This document shows positions 20,629-31,446 of a stretch of DNA of 64,000 nt, in pieces (within the stretch, counting starts at the first letter, position 1; the number at the start of each line of letters is the position of its first letter). The position numbers were made by a program, and so were the translations under genes. The notes beneath the pieces were generated by a model. The model worked only from the letters and a program-made list of their open reading frames with translations, was not told the DNA's origin and did not search any database. The DNA comes from Eutreptiella sp. 'Long Island Sound 2002' (Eukaryota > Euglenozoa > Euglenophyceae > Eutreptiales > Eutreptiaceae): contig OZ038382.1 in the NCBI GenBank assembly GCA_964036045.1, positions 72,960,687-73,024,686 of the forward strand. The letters are read 5' to 3'.

Positions 20629-23600
20629 AGGTGCTGCTTGTGCTGTCCTGAGCTCTTCTTTGGTTGCGTTGCCATGTGGTTGCGTTGCCATGTGGCTTCG
20701 GGTGTGAGGCATCAAAAGGCGTGGTGCAAACCAGTAACCGTCAGCTATGCTTGGCTGGACATTGACAGCACCTCTGTACACTGAAAGGTTTGTAACCATA
20801 TGAAACTATGCGTGGCTTTGGCTGTCGAACGATACCCAGCAGTATGCGCTCAACCATACACAGCTGTAGGACAGCCGTGCATGACACCACAGTTGTGGGT
20901 GTGGGCAATTGGGCCTTTTGTTGATGATTCAGGGGATGAAAAATTAAAGGGATTTGCCGTGATAAATATGGACACCATGAGTATCCCTGGTACATTAGTA
21001 TCCCCTTTGGCAGCTGCTGCTGCCCTGACGATTGGTTACAGCCATGCATGTGCCATCAGCGACCGTGATTTCGACCCTTTGGCAGAAAAGTCAAATCAGG
21101 AGGAACACTGCCTGTGAAGAATACCAAACACCTGAAGAGGCCTGTGACAACACGGCAAGTGCTTGGACCATTTCCCCTGTGACTACTTTGCTCTGACAGA
21201 ACAGGAAGAAAATGGACCTACCCAACCCAACCATGACACGACGTGGGTGCCAAAACCATGTCTCCCACCATTGGTGAGGTGTCCCCCTCGTTTGGTGTCT
21301 GAAGCAAATTTATCAGGTGAGCATCCCTGGAGCACAAGCGGCCGCACCCAAATTTAGGTAGAAGGTGTATAGCCTTGTTCCTGTATCCACAAATGCAAGT
21401 GGGTTGAATTTGCTCTGAACTATGGCGTCTTCCTGGAGTGCTGCCAACAAGAATAAGTACCCGGCGGCAGTTACAGATATCATCCATTGTCTTGGTGCTC
21501 CACTTCCCTCTTCTTGTTTGCCTGAGCAAATGGGAGTGTGGCAAAGTTGAGTTGAGTTGAGTGTTCTACCAACTGATATAGACAATAAGGCATCAGTTTG
21601 AAACATTGTTTTATTCTTTTTACCTGAAGTGGTCTAGGTTCATTTTTGGGCAAAACACATTTTTCAAACCTTTTAGTTCCCAACGTGGCCAAATTTCAAG
21701 GCAATTTGGAATTTTGATGGTGTCACCTTGGACCAATATGCCCTCAGAACAGGCCGAAACAAATCATATGAGCATCCTGAGTAGCCAAGGAACAATTGAA
21801 ACAAAAGTTTTTTGACCAATATTGGACCTATATTGCACTTTTATTGGCCGAAGCCGGCTAGGCCCCACGTGATGGCAAGTATGCACCCGCCAAGGGGGCC
21901 TTGGTGTCTGTTGAGTTTTTCTAGGGGTGAAAACCCAAAATAGTGGAAGGTTGCAGCGAAGATGAAAGGGATGGGCCAACTCCCGGTACAATACCCCTTG
22001 TTGCTGTGGTGTGCTGTGCCAGGCATTCCTCGCTCATGCATTCGGTGTGCTGTTTGCTCAACTGTGTGATGCTCTAAGGGCCATGTAGTAAATGGTGAGT
22101 GCTAACTGCCAAATCAGTGCTTGTTGAATCACCTCATGTATGCATGAGGTTGTACAATAGAGGCCACAAATGTTGACAATGATGTATAGATATTTTCAAT
22201 GTGATCCTAGATTTTTTACTTCTGCTTCCATCTTTGTGTTTGTTTTGGGTAGTTTTGGGATAGTGTTTATGTGTAGGGGACAAAAATAAATCATGCTTCA
22301 TGGATGGACTTTTGTTTCCATTTTTAACCATGCCGTGTAAACAATTTTTTTTGATACATTTGAGAAACAACAACTTCGGCATTTGTAAGCTGTGTAACCA
22401 TTTGCCGATGTTTTCAATGCCATAGGTTGAAAAATTTACCACATGTCCAAAGGAGCCACAATTGTTCATGGTGGTGGAGGGGGGAAGAGCAGCTGAGGAG
22501 AAGCAGGGAAAGCGCAGCGTTCCGCCGCACTACATGTGCCGTGCCACAGAACGGAGTAGCAATGCATGTTTATGAAAATGGCAACATATTGGCACCTTGT
22601 CCTAAGAACCGGGCAGCAACGCCGTGCATGTGTGTGTAGAGGGTGTCATAAACGCTCCGCATATTATGCTAGTTGGTGCGGTGGTGGGGAGTAGGCAGCT
22701 TTTGGGCCATGTCTCGTGCTTAGATAAAGGAAACGATGGGTATTATGTTGTCTACAATGGCCAAACTGTAAGAAATTTTGCACAGCAGGGGAACCAAGGT
22801 AACAAGGTGTGATCGCTATTTGCATTGTGCCAACCCTAAGTGCTAAGAGGATTGATTGTTTGTACATCAAGCACCGAAATACAGCACCTATCAACCACAA
22901 CGTCGTGTTCTTCGCTTTTTTAAGTTTTCATATGGGGGATAGGGGTTTTGCTTTTTGGGCCGGATGGGTTGGATGTCCAGGTAGAAAGAAGCAGAAAGCT
23001 TGCAAAGCAGAAAAACCGCTGCATGTGTCCCGCAAAGTGTTCATACAATACATGTGTGCACAACATGGTAAGGAGGTCAAAGAGGGATTGTACTACGAGG
23101 ACAGTGTGGTACCGAAGCTTCGCTGCACACATAGGCGTAAGCTGCCGGGCGTTTAGGCTGTCCGCGCTACAACCATGCTGGCAAAGGAACTCCTGGTGTC
23201 CGGTGTAAAGGTACATGTCCACGATGTACCCGCATGTAGCATCAGCCGAGCAATAGAGCTTGATGCTGGTATTATGCGGGTTCGTCACAGCGTACATCTT
23301 CAGATGTCTAGCCTGAAAGCCTGTATGACGCACTAGAAAACTCTGCCCTCAGTGATTGCCGTGCCCATGCAAGGTAGAAAGACCCAAGTGGGGGTTGGCG
23401 GCCACCGGGGAGCGGCGCCGTTTGGGAGTTGGGCACTCTTCTCTCAGCTAGAGTGCACGAAATTAGGCGGCTCTTGCCGTTAACATTCAAAAACCGCAAT
23501 TGGACATTGTGTGTGGATTCCACTAGGCGCCCTGTATGGGGATGTAAGAGTTGGTGCGGTGTGCATCGCCATGGTAGACTACTGCCTCTGTCACATGCTG

Positions 23601-24789
23601 TTTGTCGCACAACATCGCATAATATGGCAACCACGCACATCTTTATTGACGAGATTATTATCACCTATTTTCTCACACACATTTGCAATAAGTTTCAATG
23701 AGATTCGGCATATTGATCATTTGTAATACGCCTCAACCATTCCTAAGCTTGGTGCAACGGAACAATTGAGGGATTTCACAAAATTTCGCCGACGAGTGTC
23801 TATAAAAGATTTGCTATTACATCCCTATTTCTGTGTGAAGTCTTGTGGTGCTCTTATGTAGCTGATCACTACGCAATCGGCGCGAGCTGTATACGCTGTG
23901 GTGTAATGGATCAGGCGAAGCTCTGCGGCCAAAGGCATGATTCATGTTGTAAGTCAGCATTATGGCTTCGGTCTTATACTTGTTGTAGTTACACTTTCAA
24001 TTTGAATTGCCAATGCATGCATGTTTTACTCAATTTTGCCAATGCGTTGGGTAAGAGTTCGGGGACTCAAGACCGTCTAAGTACGAGGCCTCAAAACCTG
24101 TGGGCAAGACCCTTCAAGCAACGCATGTCAGGTCCATTGTTTGTTTGTAGAACACTGTTTTAATCAAGTTTTCTATCTTGGGCTAACTTGGGTTTGGCAC
24201 AACAACTATGATGTTGTTTGTATGTATTGAGGCTACAATGAGTCTGAAAATGGTCATCTGCAGTCAATGTTTCTTTGTTTTCTCCCACATGGTATCGATA
24301 GACGAGTTTTTAACCAGATATTTGAATTCAGCATGAGATCCAAGTTCTATTGACTATAGTATTATCTTTGAACAATGTTTGCCGTGAAATGGTATTTTTG
24401 GTGTGTGTCAGCGCGTGCCGCGCGCACGATATGGGCGCGTTTCAAAGTCAAGAGTTTCTATGACAAAAAATCCAAAATTTTTTTTCCAGTGATTTCCGAT
24501 GTTGGTTTGCCCATTCATAAGTTGGGAAAGCAATCTATGATATTTGTTTTCTTCCAAGTTCAAATATTAAGAAGAACGGCATTTCACACATTTCAAACGT
24601 TGAATGTGGAGGCTTGTTGGGCAACACACTATCAAATATGCATGGCGACAGCAAGTATGCATCTAAAAAGGCGCCCGAGATAAGGGCAATAGAAGGCATG
24701 GACATTAGCACTCTGATTTGTAAGTGCGCGTTTTGCTTATGTGTAATGAAGCCCCGTCAATGTTATGTCAAGATTTTTTTGCACTGAAC
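20629..24789. other. Gene-poor stretch, no supported gene
   Basis: Only short frames. A 17-bp unit containing GGTTGCGTTGCCATG is duplicated in tandem at about 20658-20691. No RNA gene or element terminus is evident. Confidence 0.5.
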
Positions 24790-24807
24790 GGCGCTGTTAA
24801 CAGCGCC
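24790..24807. repeat. 18-bp perfect palindrome
   Basis: GGCGCTGTTAACAGCGCC. It lies near where GC-rich sequence related to the downstream end of LINE-A begins, so it may be a 3'-UTR hairpin of that element; this is inference. Confidence 0.6.
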
Positions 24808-25328
24808 TTGTGGTGGCTGGCCAGGCCGGGGGGAAAGGCTCTTGCGCGCCAAACTTCTTTGGTGAGGGGCGGGAGCCCGAACATAGTCCAAGCATGGTTT
24901 GAATACCGCTCCGCAAAGTGCTGCAGCTCTTCTGCCTAATCTCAATGAGAATTGGCAGCCTCGTAATAGACAACTGCCGCGTACCGAAAGGCGGTAGGGT
25001 TGTGGTCTGGGGGGTGAGAGCATGACGGCGCAAGGACGGGGGGTGGAGGCGCAGGGGAGTGATGGAGGACACTTGCCGAAGCTTGGACGTGAGTGAGCGC
25101 CCATGGGCGGTGTTGTTGGTGGGGTCATGTACTGCTTTTTAGCCTAGTCAGGGCGGTAGGGAGTCGATTTGCTTTCGTGGTGGTACAGGCGTTATGATGT
25201 TGGTATGGCAGAAAAGTCCGATGGGCTTGCGATGTGATCAATGGGATGACACGTCGGACGAGTGCGAGGACGCGTGCGGATTGGTGTCTGTGGGAGGGGA
25301 GGAGTCTGCGCAAAAAATCTCGTTATTC

Positions 25329-25354
25329 GGGGGGGGGGGGGGGGGGGGGGGGGG
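25329..25354 (+). repeat. Poly-G tract, 26 G
   Basis: Uninterrupted G run, the start of a G-rich block to about 25.74 kb, in the presumed 3' part of LINE-A. It inflates frames on both strands with Pro/Gly runs that are not real genes. Confidence 0.9.
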
Positions 25355-25989
25355 CTGGGCTCAGGGGCGGGGGTGTTAGGAGGGGGGGCTGGTCGGGGGG
25401 GGGTGGGAGGTTGAACATGTCTTGGATAGTGAGCGGCTTTTTTCAGGGCGAAGGTTCCAGCTGAGGTGGGTCTGCGGCGTGCCGTTTTAGCGAGAGGACG
25501 CTTACGGGTGTGGGGGGCTGGCGGGCGCGTTACCGGGCTTTGTCCAGGGCCGCGGGCAAGGGGGTATGGGGGCGTTTTCCCAGGTTTGCGCGTGATTTGG
25601 TCCGGAAGGGGGGAGGGGGGGATCATAGGTGGGCAGGGGGCGGTTTTGACCGTTGTGTGAGGTGCTGTATGGTGACAAGGGGCGGCACCACAGGTTCCGG
25701 CCTGTGGGGGGGCTGAGGGGGGCTGGGGGGGGCTGGTCATTAAGCCTCTGAAGCGTTCAATATAGAGCGCTGAGGAGCACGGGAGTCCTGGCTGTCAGGG
25801 CAAGCTTCAAATCATGGCAATGTGCTGATTTGCTTCGGCCGGTGGGAGGGGTTGTGAGTTGCGCATGCAGGGCCATAGAAATCAGTACCTGGACGAAATT
25901 TCATCTTTCACCCACGTGCCTGGTCACGGACCACCAGTCGGATACTATCGTGGTGAAAGTGGGGCGCCAGCACTGAATGTAGATTTGCA

Positions 25990-27987
25990 CTAGGTGCTGC
26001 ATGATGGGCAGTGTGAGACGAAGGACATGACATCCATAGGGTGCAGGCCGGGGGAGGCGTGGCACTGGTGGGGTCGTAAGTTGTTGCGGAAAGCAAATGG
26101 TGTCACATTGAAATTTCCGGTGGACCATTTGAAGGGGAAGCCCTTGAACCATGATGATTGGTTGTAAAAGCGGAAGCTGGACTCCACGTGGATGTTCTCA
26201 TGCGTGTGAAGGGGGAGGACTTGTTTGATCGAGTTAGTGGTGAGCTTGTGTATGATGCGGAGGGGGGCCCAGGATATGCACCCCAGCGGGTGGGGGCCCA
26301 AGAGGGAGGGGTCCCAGACCATCGTCTGGGCGGCCCACTTCGAATAAGCATCAGAAATTTCAATTCCTCGGAGTCCGGCATGCCCTTCAAGCCAAGCCCA
26401 GCCCTGGATCATTCCTGGCCGGAGGGAGTCTTGGATTGATTGAAGGGAGGACCCCAAAGTGCCAGCGGCGGAGCGCGATGGAAGGTCAGGGGGGGAGGAT
26501 GGGGAGAGGACAGATACGACATGGAGGTTGTCCCCTAGTATGGCGAAGGCGAGGTGTGAGTAGGATTCGAGGGCCCATCGCAGGAACATGATTGCCGCCC
26601 AGAATGGCGACCCCTCTGAGGACTGGTGCGGGGACGTTTGGCACAGGACCCACCGGAGGCCACTCGGGAAGAATAGGGTGGCAGCTGACCTATAGCCTAG
26701 AGCGCCGGCGGAGCGTTCAAGGTATAGCCAGATGGTTTTGGGGGGGGACGATTGGCCGAGGGCAAGGGCCCTGGTGTAGTCCCACTCTTCAAAGTCATCA
26801 GGGTTGAGGGTGTGAGGCTCATTGGGAAGCCAGTACAGGTCCCCGTGCAGCGAGCATCCGATGCAGACCCCTCCGTGCGGCGCGGGGGGGGGGGGGGGTT
26901 CGGGATGTACTCCTGCGGGCAAAGAAGGGGGAGGTTGAGTAGTTCGTGACGTCCCACTAGCAGGGGGCAGATTGCTATGGCCGGGCTTTGAAAGGTGTAC
27001 TCTTTTTCGTTGCGGTGGAGGCTGGGGTCTTTGATTGTGTGGGAGGTGCGTTCTGGGAACTGGAGAGTGGCCGATTCTTGTTGTACTTCCGTGACCGTGC
27101 CTAAAAGAAAGCCCAGGTCCCGGGGCCTGCACTTTAACCGATTGCCAAATTTGCTGTATTGCAGTGCGGGTTTGGTGGCTTGGAAGCGGACTTAGACTTT
27201 TTCGTTCAGCAGAAAGAGGGATGGGGGGCATGAGGCCCATAGGCCGCTGCTGTGGTAACGGAGGCCAATGACATGGCACGCATCCATGACCGTGTGTTGG
27301 ATGGCATTTTGTGTGGTGGAGAGCATTGCCTCGGCAAGCACGTTGTTTGTTGAGGTGGGGCCGTCTCTGTTGAGGTATCTGATTGCGATATTCACTATGG
27401 CCATGCATAGGGAAATGGTGAAATGGCGGACCCCCAAGCCTCCCTGGTGACGGGGGGTGTAGCGGGCCTTGGGGGAGACGAGCCGGGTGATTCTGTTGGC
27501 CTTTTCTGGGGAGGGGTTGTGTGCAATGTTCTGCCAAATCATGGTCTGGAGACCTCCCAACTCGCCGAGGCTCCAGGGGTGCGCCATGAGGCGGTATGAC
27601 AGAATTTGGATGAGGTGGACATTAACCAAGACAACAAACTCGGAAAGGGTCCGCTGGAGGGCTTGGGGAGTTGTGAAGAATGAGCGCGTCTCTGCCTTCG
27701 CCAAGGCCAATGTTTGTGCTGCGTGGTTGGTGTCAAGATGTACACTCCTAAGTATTTGGAACAATTGTGTGGCTGACCAGTTTTTCCGTCGGCTGTCGAC
27801 AGGGGTGTGCCTGAAGGGGAGGTGAAGGTCCTAGGGGGGGGCAGCCCCAATGGCATGTATTTCGGTTTTACTTAGGTTGAGGTCCAGGCCCCACTCTCTG
27901 GCGATGGTATCGAAAAAATTCAAAATTTGTTGCATACGGTCTCCACTTTCCGACCGATACAGGAGGTCATCAACAAAGGCGTGGCCG
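25990..27987 (-). pseudogene. LINE-A RT C-terminal half and RNase H
   Basis: The segment begins in the RT active-site box (HAFVDDLLYRSESGDRMQQI), continues with LDLNLSKTEIHAIG and KYLGVYIL, then the post-RT region (HQGGLGVRHFTISLCMAIVN). An RNase H part follows with AFAILGDN and GWAWLEGHAGLRGIEISDAY, which matches the family pattern of a DN pair and a GHAGI-type motif. A Cys pair (HCPSC) near the end may be a remnant of an RT-associated zinc finger. At least three frames are needed to read these pieces. One break lies in a run of seven G on the plus strand near 27834. Confidence 0.75.
27972..27987 (+). repeat. 16-bp target-site duplication, left copy (element C)
   Basis: AACAAAGGCGTGGCCG, identical to 41314-41329. 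It encodes the HAFV of the RT box on the minus strand. Confidence 0.85.
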
Positions 27988-28084
27988 CCTCACTTTCTGA
28001 GTGTCTATTTTTTCTCCATTTCAATAGATTATCCTTAACATAGGGGACCCGGGCAAGTCCCATCCAAAAGATTGCGCCCAGAAA

Positions 28085-29232
28085 ATGAGCTGGAGAATCC
28101 CATCCTCATCAGGCCAGCTGCAAGTAACGACGATTCTGATTGACGCCGCACAGCAGTGCTTACACAGCCTCGTCCTCACCAACGCGGCAGTGCAGCTGCT
28201 GGAGCAAGAAAAAGTTCACAGAAACTCGCTACAGGCTCCCCTACTTGACATTTCACGGTTTCCCAGACAATCAAACTCCTGTTCGCTCACGACTCTAGCT
28301 AAAGGATGCCAGCCATACACAAAATGTGCAGCCTCCTCTTCCATCAACCAGCTAGGTGAAGCAGTCACTTCGCACAGCCAGAGCCGAAAAGACGTCGCCG
28401 CGCCAAAGACTGACAGACCGCCAACTCAGGTGTATGCTCAATCTAACAGATCGCCGATCGCCAGAGCTCATGCATTCTCACAGAGCCCGTACTCAACAAC
28501 TGAAGAAACAGTCACTTTGTTGACTCCAAATGAACACCTTCCTTCAAAAGCACCGAGCCGAAACTATGACAACCAACAGTGGAAAGAGTGCACTTCGCAG
28601 AGCCCGAGCCGAAAAGACGACGTCACGCCGGAAAATGAAGTACCACCAATTCAGGTGTATGCTCAATCCAACGGACTGCTAACTGCCAGAGCTGATGCAT
28701 TTTCTCAACGCCCGTACTCAACAACTGAAGCGCCAGTCTCTTCATTGACTCCAAATGACGACATTGCTTCAAAAGCACCGAACCAAGGCTATGACAGCCA
28801 GCAAAGGAAAGCGAGCGCTTCGCAGAAGCCGCCCCAAAAAGAAGTTGACGCGTCAATGACTGAAAGACCACCAACTCAGGTGTGTGCTCAATCCAACGGA
28901 TCGCCCATCGCCAGAGCTCATGCATTCTCTCATCGCCCGTACTCAACAACCAAAACGCCAGTCTTTCCAAAGACAGTCCCATCACCCCTGAAGAAAACCA
29001 AAGCTCTTGCAACTAGTCAATCAAGTACCGCCGCCGCCAATCATGATGCCAAGTTTCAATCCTGGGCGACTGAAACAATATGGTCTACGTTAGAAGATTG
29101 CCTCTTGGGACGAGACCAATTTGAAGAAGACAACGATCAATTCTCTGACTTCGACACAGAGGAAAGAAATGACCCACACGGCGTCAATCAATCCTGGACC
29201 AAAGTCATCACTCAAAAAGCACGCCACTGCCA
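28085..29232 (+). pseudogene. Element C repeat protein, 5' part, interrupted by chromovirus
   Basis: Starts MSWRIPSSSGQLQ. Three imperfect repeats of about 80 residues dominate, each carrying PPTQVYAQSN (or close), then IARAHAFSQ-PYSTTE and SKAP-N-YD-QQ-K. An acidic segment (FEEDNDQFSDFDTEERND) follows. The frame runs into the chromovirus LTR at 29233. If the element and one TGCCA are removed it continues in frame at 40038 to a TGA at 40276-40278, giving 462 residues in total. The repeats are Ser/Thr/Gln-rich and probably disordered. No known family; the C-terminal part has a small Cys/His motif. Confidence 0.6.
29228..29232 (+). repeat. TGCCA target-site duplication, left copy (chromovirus)
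   Basis: Directly abuts the LTR starting TGAAAGTG; matches 40033-40037. Confidence 0.88.
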
Positions 29233-29765
29233 TGAAAGTGCTGCCCTAGGTCGTGGATGGTGCCGGAGGGCTCAGGGCCGGCAAGACCAGGGGGGCAGTC
29301 ACGCGAGGAGTCGACCCGAACGCTGCTGTTGGGGGCAGAACCGGATACACGGACACCAACGGAGGCAAGAGCGGCGACAACGGAGGCAAGATCCATGCTG
29401 ATTGTTATCCGGCAAAAAATCCCAGTCTATGAAGAAAATTGATGCGGATATTCCTAAGTACATCTGAGTGTCCATATCTATCTGAAAAGATTTATAAAAA
29501 TCCGATTGTGAAAAAATATTTGGCCCATTTGGCTCCGGGCGCGCATCAGCGGCGATTGGCGATTCCGGGTAAATGATCGGAACGCGGCGGATTTACGATG
29601 AATGGACCGCGGAATCAGATCCGGCACATCAGAAATATATAGGTCTGATCCTGAGACTGAGCTGCGGGGCGGCGATTCCGCCGAAGCAGAGAAAATGACC
29701 AAAATGTAGCCAATCTGGGGCAGATCTGCGAAAATCTGAGCAGATGGGGGTAAGCCGCACTTACA
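29233..29765 (-). repeat. Chromovirus 3' LTR (533 bp)
   Basis: Reads TGTAAGTGCGG...CACTTTCA on the minus strand, so it is bounded by TG/CA. It differs from the right copy at only two positions (near 29554 and 29596). It retains the first 55 codons of gag, as the 5' LTR does. Confidence 0.95.
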
Positions 29766-29776
29766 CTCCCCCTCCA
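29766..29776 (-). promoter_or_regulatory. Polypurine tract of the chromovirus
   Basis: GGAGGGGGAG on the minus strand, immediately upstream of the 3' LTR. This is the expected plus-strand primer position. Confidence 0.85.
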
Positions 29777-31446
29777 AAAACACACTGGGGTGTGTCTCTA
29801 CGTCAACGAAGAACGTAGTGCGGGTAAGTCCCAGAAAAAATAGAAATGTAGCCTCGATGGGGCGAAATCTGCTTGATCTGACCTGATTTGGGCTGAATTG
29901 GCACTGAATCAGGATGGATGAACCTGAAATGAGACAGAATGAGGAGTGACGAACAGTCCTCCGGGCAGTAAAACATTAGGTTAAGAGCTAAAAAAAAATG
30001 CCCTGGTTGAGAATGAGGTAGATTATTGGTGGATTGAGTGGGAGAATCAAGAAATGGAGTGACATCTCGGCGCTCTGGCACAGTTTAGCTGTCGCGGGCA
30101 CGCTACGGTGTCCTCCACGTACTCTACATCGTGTTACTCCCGCTTTTATCGTTCTGAAAAGTGCAGCATGTGCCTCAGATTTGGCGCATCAGGTGGATGA
30201 TCACAAGATTCAGCAAGATTGAGAATCAATTTGAGCAGAGATGAAGGAGATGAAACAATCACAAAGAGGGAAAACAAATACAAATGTAGTCTACAACCCC
30301 TAAGTGAACAGAAAAACATCAGCGTCAACGAAGTTAGGCAAAGCCGTAAACAGATCTTCGAGGAATGAGAGGAGATGACAAGGAAATCAACCTAAACTGT
30401 CCTAAAATGAGCAAATTCCCTAAGATGAAGGTGAAATGAAGCGGAATGTCTAGAACTGAAACTACTAACACCTTCGTTTAGACTAAAGTTAATATATATT
30501 GTCGTTTATTCAGCTGAATTGTGCTTTCCGGCACATTGATTCGCGAGCATCCAACAGATTCCATGAAAATGTGGATCATGTGATGATGCATCATGATGGG
30601 ACATGATGGCCCTGGATCCTTGGCATGTGACGCGCCGAAGGTTCGCTGAAGGCGCTTTACTGACAGTATATAACTGAGAGACACCGAATAGTCCTTTATT
30701 TACAGTGGCGGCGGTGTCAATCGACTTGGACAAGGCCCATCTTTCGATTGAGTCCCACAAGACACTTGGATTCACCATTTTCGACAGTTTCAGGTCGGAT
30801 TGAGCTCACATTGGCGTGTGCCAAAAATACACCGAAGCTTACGGACCTCAGAGGTTGCTGTTAGAAGTCCCTAGAGCTCCTATATGAAGGTTGTCTGAAC
30901 AATTGACGTCGGGGTTTTGCGCAACAGTGGCAGAATGATGGACAAACCTGAGGAATTCAAGGTAAATTCAAGGAATCTGGATCTGAATCTGGACTTTGGC
31001 TTCAGCATCACGGCAAATGAAGGTAAGATCTGAGTTCTACTACAGGGGGTGCCTGTAGGGGTGAATGTCGCTGGCCAGCGTTTTTACTATGTACATTTGC
31101 TTCCATCTGCACGAGTAGCCAAATTCCAAAGATGCACAGACCAACAGAGACAAGATTACCCCGGATCTGCCTGAATTAAGCCCGAGTTTGGTTTTTTCTG
31201 GACACGGCAGCACACTCCGTGGCTTTCGGCAGCGTATCTACGCCTTGTCTGCCGAACGGAGACCAAACAAAAGTGGATTGACGTCAAATTATCAAACATT
31301 CGCAGTTCTCCACATCATGTCGTAATCAGGAAGAATGATCAGTGGATTGAGCAGAATGTGGTTTTTTCAAGTCGTCAGAACACTCACATTGGAATAAGTG
31401 GTCGACGGGGCGAGGCGTCGGCGACTCAAGTCACGACGGGTCTCCC
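29777..31446 (-). other. Chromovirus 3' internal noncoding region
   Basis: About 1.67 kb between the integrase/chromodomain stop and the polypurine tract, with no frame of convincing length or composition. No envelope-like frame with membrane segments is seen. Confidence 0.6.

Noticed and set aside
29208-29396. Separate small minus-strand gene starting MDLASVVAALASVG
   Set aside because: It is the gag start retained in the 3' LTR, running into flanking element C sequence.
29777-31446. Envelope gene of the chromovirus
   Set aside because: No frame of sufficient length, signal peptide or membrane segment between the pol stop and the polypurine tract.
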